NCBI GenBank assembly: GCA_902778665.1 | Contig: CACYYN010000026.1 | Coordinates: forward strand, 1-55,803 | Direction: 5' to 3' | Source: Oscillospiraceae bacterium | Lineage (GTDB): Bacteria > Bacillota > Clostridia > Oscillospirales > Oscillospiraceae | Length of the DNA stretch: 55,803 nucleotides | Shown: positions 54,337-55,803 of the stretch, in pieces | How positions within the stretch are numbered: the stretch's first letter is position 1 | Layout of the letters: each line of letters begins with the position of its first letter | Notes under the pieces: model-generated | The model's input: only the letters and a program-made list of their open reading frames with translations | Told to the model about the DNA's origin: nothing | Databases searched by the model: none | Translations under genes and position numbers: made by a program

Positions 54337-54798
54337 TTGAATCTGGAAGAGCAATATGACCGGATCTATAAATATCTGTATTTCCGCCTTCATGACCAAC
54401 ATACAGCGGAAGACCTGACACAGGAAACCTTCCTTCGGTTTATAGGGAGTAGGACGTATCAGGACGAGAATCGACAGCTGCAGTACCTGTATACGATTGC
54501 ACGCAATTTATGCAGTCAGTATTACAGAGACAAGATGATTGTTTTTAACATTGATGAAGCGCTGGATATCCCACAGCTGGAGGAATCGGAACAGTCATTG
54601 TTAGAGCGTATCAGCCTGATAGATGCTCTCAAGAAGCTTTCAGAGGAGGAGCGGGAAATGCTGCTTCTGCGGTATGTTAATGATGTCCCTGCCTCTGTGA
54701 TAAGCCGTCTGTACCATATATCAAGGTTTGCTGTATACAGAAGGCTGAAAAGGATACTGAAAAAGGTCAAGGATGAAATGGAGGGAGAAAATGGATAA
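54337..54798 (+). CDS. Sigma-70 family (ECF-like) RNA polymerase sigma factor
   Basis: A sigma factor of about 153 residues. Region 2 is YLYFRLHDQHTAEDLTQETF with YLYTIARNLCSQYYRD, and region 4 is SEEEREMLLLRYVNDVPASVISRLYHISRFAVYRRLKR. Start placed at TTG 54337, since GGAGG lies 7 nt upstream. The open frame back to 54223 adds 38 residues unlike any sigma factor. It overlaps the next gene by 8 bp, so sigma factor, membrane protein and ABC ATPase form a unit. The membrane protein may act as its anti-sigma factor. Confidence 0.85.
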   Translation: MNLEEQYDRIYKYLYFRLHDQHTAEDLTQETFLRFIGSRTYQDENRQLQYLYTIARNLCSQYYRDKMIVFNIDEALDIPQLEESEQSLLERISLIDALKKLSEEEREMLLLRYVNDVPASVISRLYHISRFAVYRRLKRILKKVKDEMEGENG

Positions 54799-55516
54799 TG
54801 ACAGGATTATCGAGCATCTGAAAGAAATTTGTTGGACTCCGGAACCGGAAGAGAAGAAGGCTTTCTTTCAGGGATTAGAAGAGCGGGGTCTGACAGCCAG
54901 ACGGCCTGAAGCCATAAATCATTGGGACTTTCTTCTGAGACAGTTTTTTTATGTTGGCAAATGGATATGGTTGCTGTCGGCAGTCTTATTGTTGTGCATT
55001 ACGGGAATCTGTTACGGTAGCACAGGAAACTATCCATTTGCCTTAACTCCTCTTCTGGCAGTTGGAATCCTTGTGGAGACAGGAAGATCTTTTCGGTGGA
55101 AAATGGCTGAACTGGAGTATACTGCCAGATTTTCATTAAGGAGCGTAATGCTTGCAAGGATGTTTCTGGTGGGGGTCGTGGAGACGGCAGGACTCCTGGT
55201 TGTTATCTGGGTGGTACGACCATGGTTTTCGTATTCTCTGAGTAGAGTATTCCTTTACATGATGGTTCCGTATCTGGCAGCCTCACTGTCAGGCTCGGTG
55301 TATGAAAGGAAGAACAGGTCGCACAGTGGCTGGGGAAGCATAATAATTTGCTTTATGTCATCTGGGCTTTTTGCAGCGGCACCATATTGTTTAAGCAGTT
55401 TATATGAAGAGAGGTTTTCTTTCATTTGGACAGTGGCGTTTATCTTGATTATTATATGTCTTTTCGTCAGCGTACGCAGATGGATTTGTGAGTTGGAGGA
55501 AGCGGTATGGAACTAA
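54791..55516 (+). CDS. Integral membrane protein, possible anti-sigma or ABC-linked
   Basis: A 241-residue protein. A soluble N-terminus of about 55 residues (MDNDRIIEHLKEICWTPEPE) is followed by about six transmembrane segments. Start at ATG 54791 because GGAGGGAG precedes it. It sits between a sigma factor gene (8-bp overlap) and an ABC ATPase gene (10-bp overlap). The short cytoplasmic N-terminus with helices would suit a membrane-bound sigma inhibitor. An ABC-2-like permease is the other option. No family recognised with confidence. Confidence 0.7.
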   Translation: MDNDRIIEHLKEICWTPEPEEKKAFFQGLEERGLTARRPEAINHWDFLLRQFFYVGKWIWLLSAVLLLCITGICYGSTGNYPFALTPLLAVGILVETGRSFRWKMAELEYTARFSLRSVMLARMFLVGVVETAGLLVVIWVVRPWFSYSLSRVFLYMMVPYLAASLSGSVYERKNRSHSGWGSIIICFMSSGLFAAAPYCLSSLYEERFSFIWTVAFILIIICLFVSVRRWICELEEAVWN

Positions 55517-55803
55517 TAGCAGACAGAATCACCAAACAGTATAAAAACAAGATTGCGGTTGACCGGATGTCATTTACATTGACAAAGGGAGTAACGGGAC
55601 TTCTGGGTGCAAACGGAGCGGGAAAAACAACCCTGATGCGGCTGCTCTGTGGGATTCTTGCTCCTGACAGCGGAACCGTCTCCTGTGACGGAATGAGCGT
55701 GGGGACAGAGGAATATCGAGATATTTTGGGGTATCTTCCCCAGGACTTCGGTTTCTATCCGGAATTCTCCGGAAAGGATTTCCTGCTCTATATGTCCGCT
55801 GTA
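55507..55803 (+). CDS. ABC transporter ATP-binding protein (3' partial)
   Basis: The first 99 codons of an ABC ATPase, cut by the window end. MELIADRITKQYKNKIAVDR starts the family beta sheet, GANGAGKTTLMRLL is Walker A and GYLPQDFGF the Q-loop. This subtype often exports antibiotics or lipids or gives self-protection. The start overlaps the previous gene by 10 bp. Signature and Walker B lie outside. Confidence 0.92.
   Translation, partial: MELIADRITKQYKNKIAVDRMSFTLTKGVTGLLGANGAGKTTLMRLLCGILAPDSGTVSCDGMSVGTEEYRDILGYLPQDFGFYPEFSGKDFLLYMSAV

Overview
The window looks like chromosome from a Gram-positive anaerobe of the class Clostridia (Bacillota). This is an inference. The grounds are AGGAGG-type ribosome sites, a sodium-pumping oxaloacetate decarboxylase operon beside ATP-type PEP carboxykinase, RNase J, an xPxTG sortase-type surface protein, a double-glycine leader protein and a PTP-like phytase relic as found in gut anaerobes. 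No species can be named from sequence alone. Most genes are housekeeping. The accessory parts are the left end (1-9.1 kb), the tRNA neighbourhood (about 31-34.2 kb) and the surface protein region (36.8-41.5 kb).

Layout. 1-9084: a co-directional run of nucleic-acid enzymes. It holds a PLD/DUF3427-type SF2 helicase (5' end outside the window), an SF1 helicase fused to a nuclease domain, a MazG-like NTP pyrophosphohydrolase, a small PD-(D/E)xK-like protein, a nuclease-SF2 helicase fusion and a truncated P-loop ATPase. It looks like a defence or DNA-processing island abutting the core repair genes sbcDC (9188-13086). 13165-15251: minus-strand thrC-thrH, which suggests threonine synthesis through the ThrH phosphotransferase. 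15359-21070: lipoprotein, glyA, a TetR regulator, guanine deaminase, a probable small RNA gene and an auxin-efflux-type carrier. 21270-30110: arginine operon argGHCJBDF-carA with an ARG-box-like operator, but without carB. 30231-34209: a cytidylate-kinase-like protein, two further promoter-to-terminator units that encode no convincing protein (probable small RNAs), a double-glycine leader protein, a frameshifted small membrane protein, tRNA-Ala(GGC), a tyrosine integrase relic and a phytase-like phosphatase with two in-frame stops.

34318-36134: convergent base-excision repair genes xth and mutY. 36829-41535: a large repeat-rich surface protein and a secreted or membrane PLC-like protein behind a structured, terminator-ended leader. 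41597-46854: Ser/Thr kinase, rpe, recR, RNase J and a Cys-less ArsC-family protein. 47061-52112: oxaloacetate decarboxylase (OadA, OadG, biotin carrier, OadB) and pckA, which together link oxaloacetate, pyruvate and PEP to a sodium gradient. 52232-53978: secG and rlmD. 54337-55803: an ECF-like sigma factor, a membrane protein and the start of an ABC transporter ATPase that runs off the window.

The most notable observations are the helicase/nuclease island, three promoter-to-terminator units that look like small RNA genes (19837-19975, 31026-31170, 31748-31828), the leader upstream of the PLC gene, the double-glycine leader protein, and decay around the tRNA where a mobile element was probably lost.
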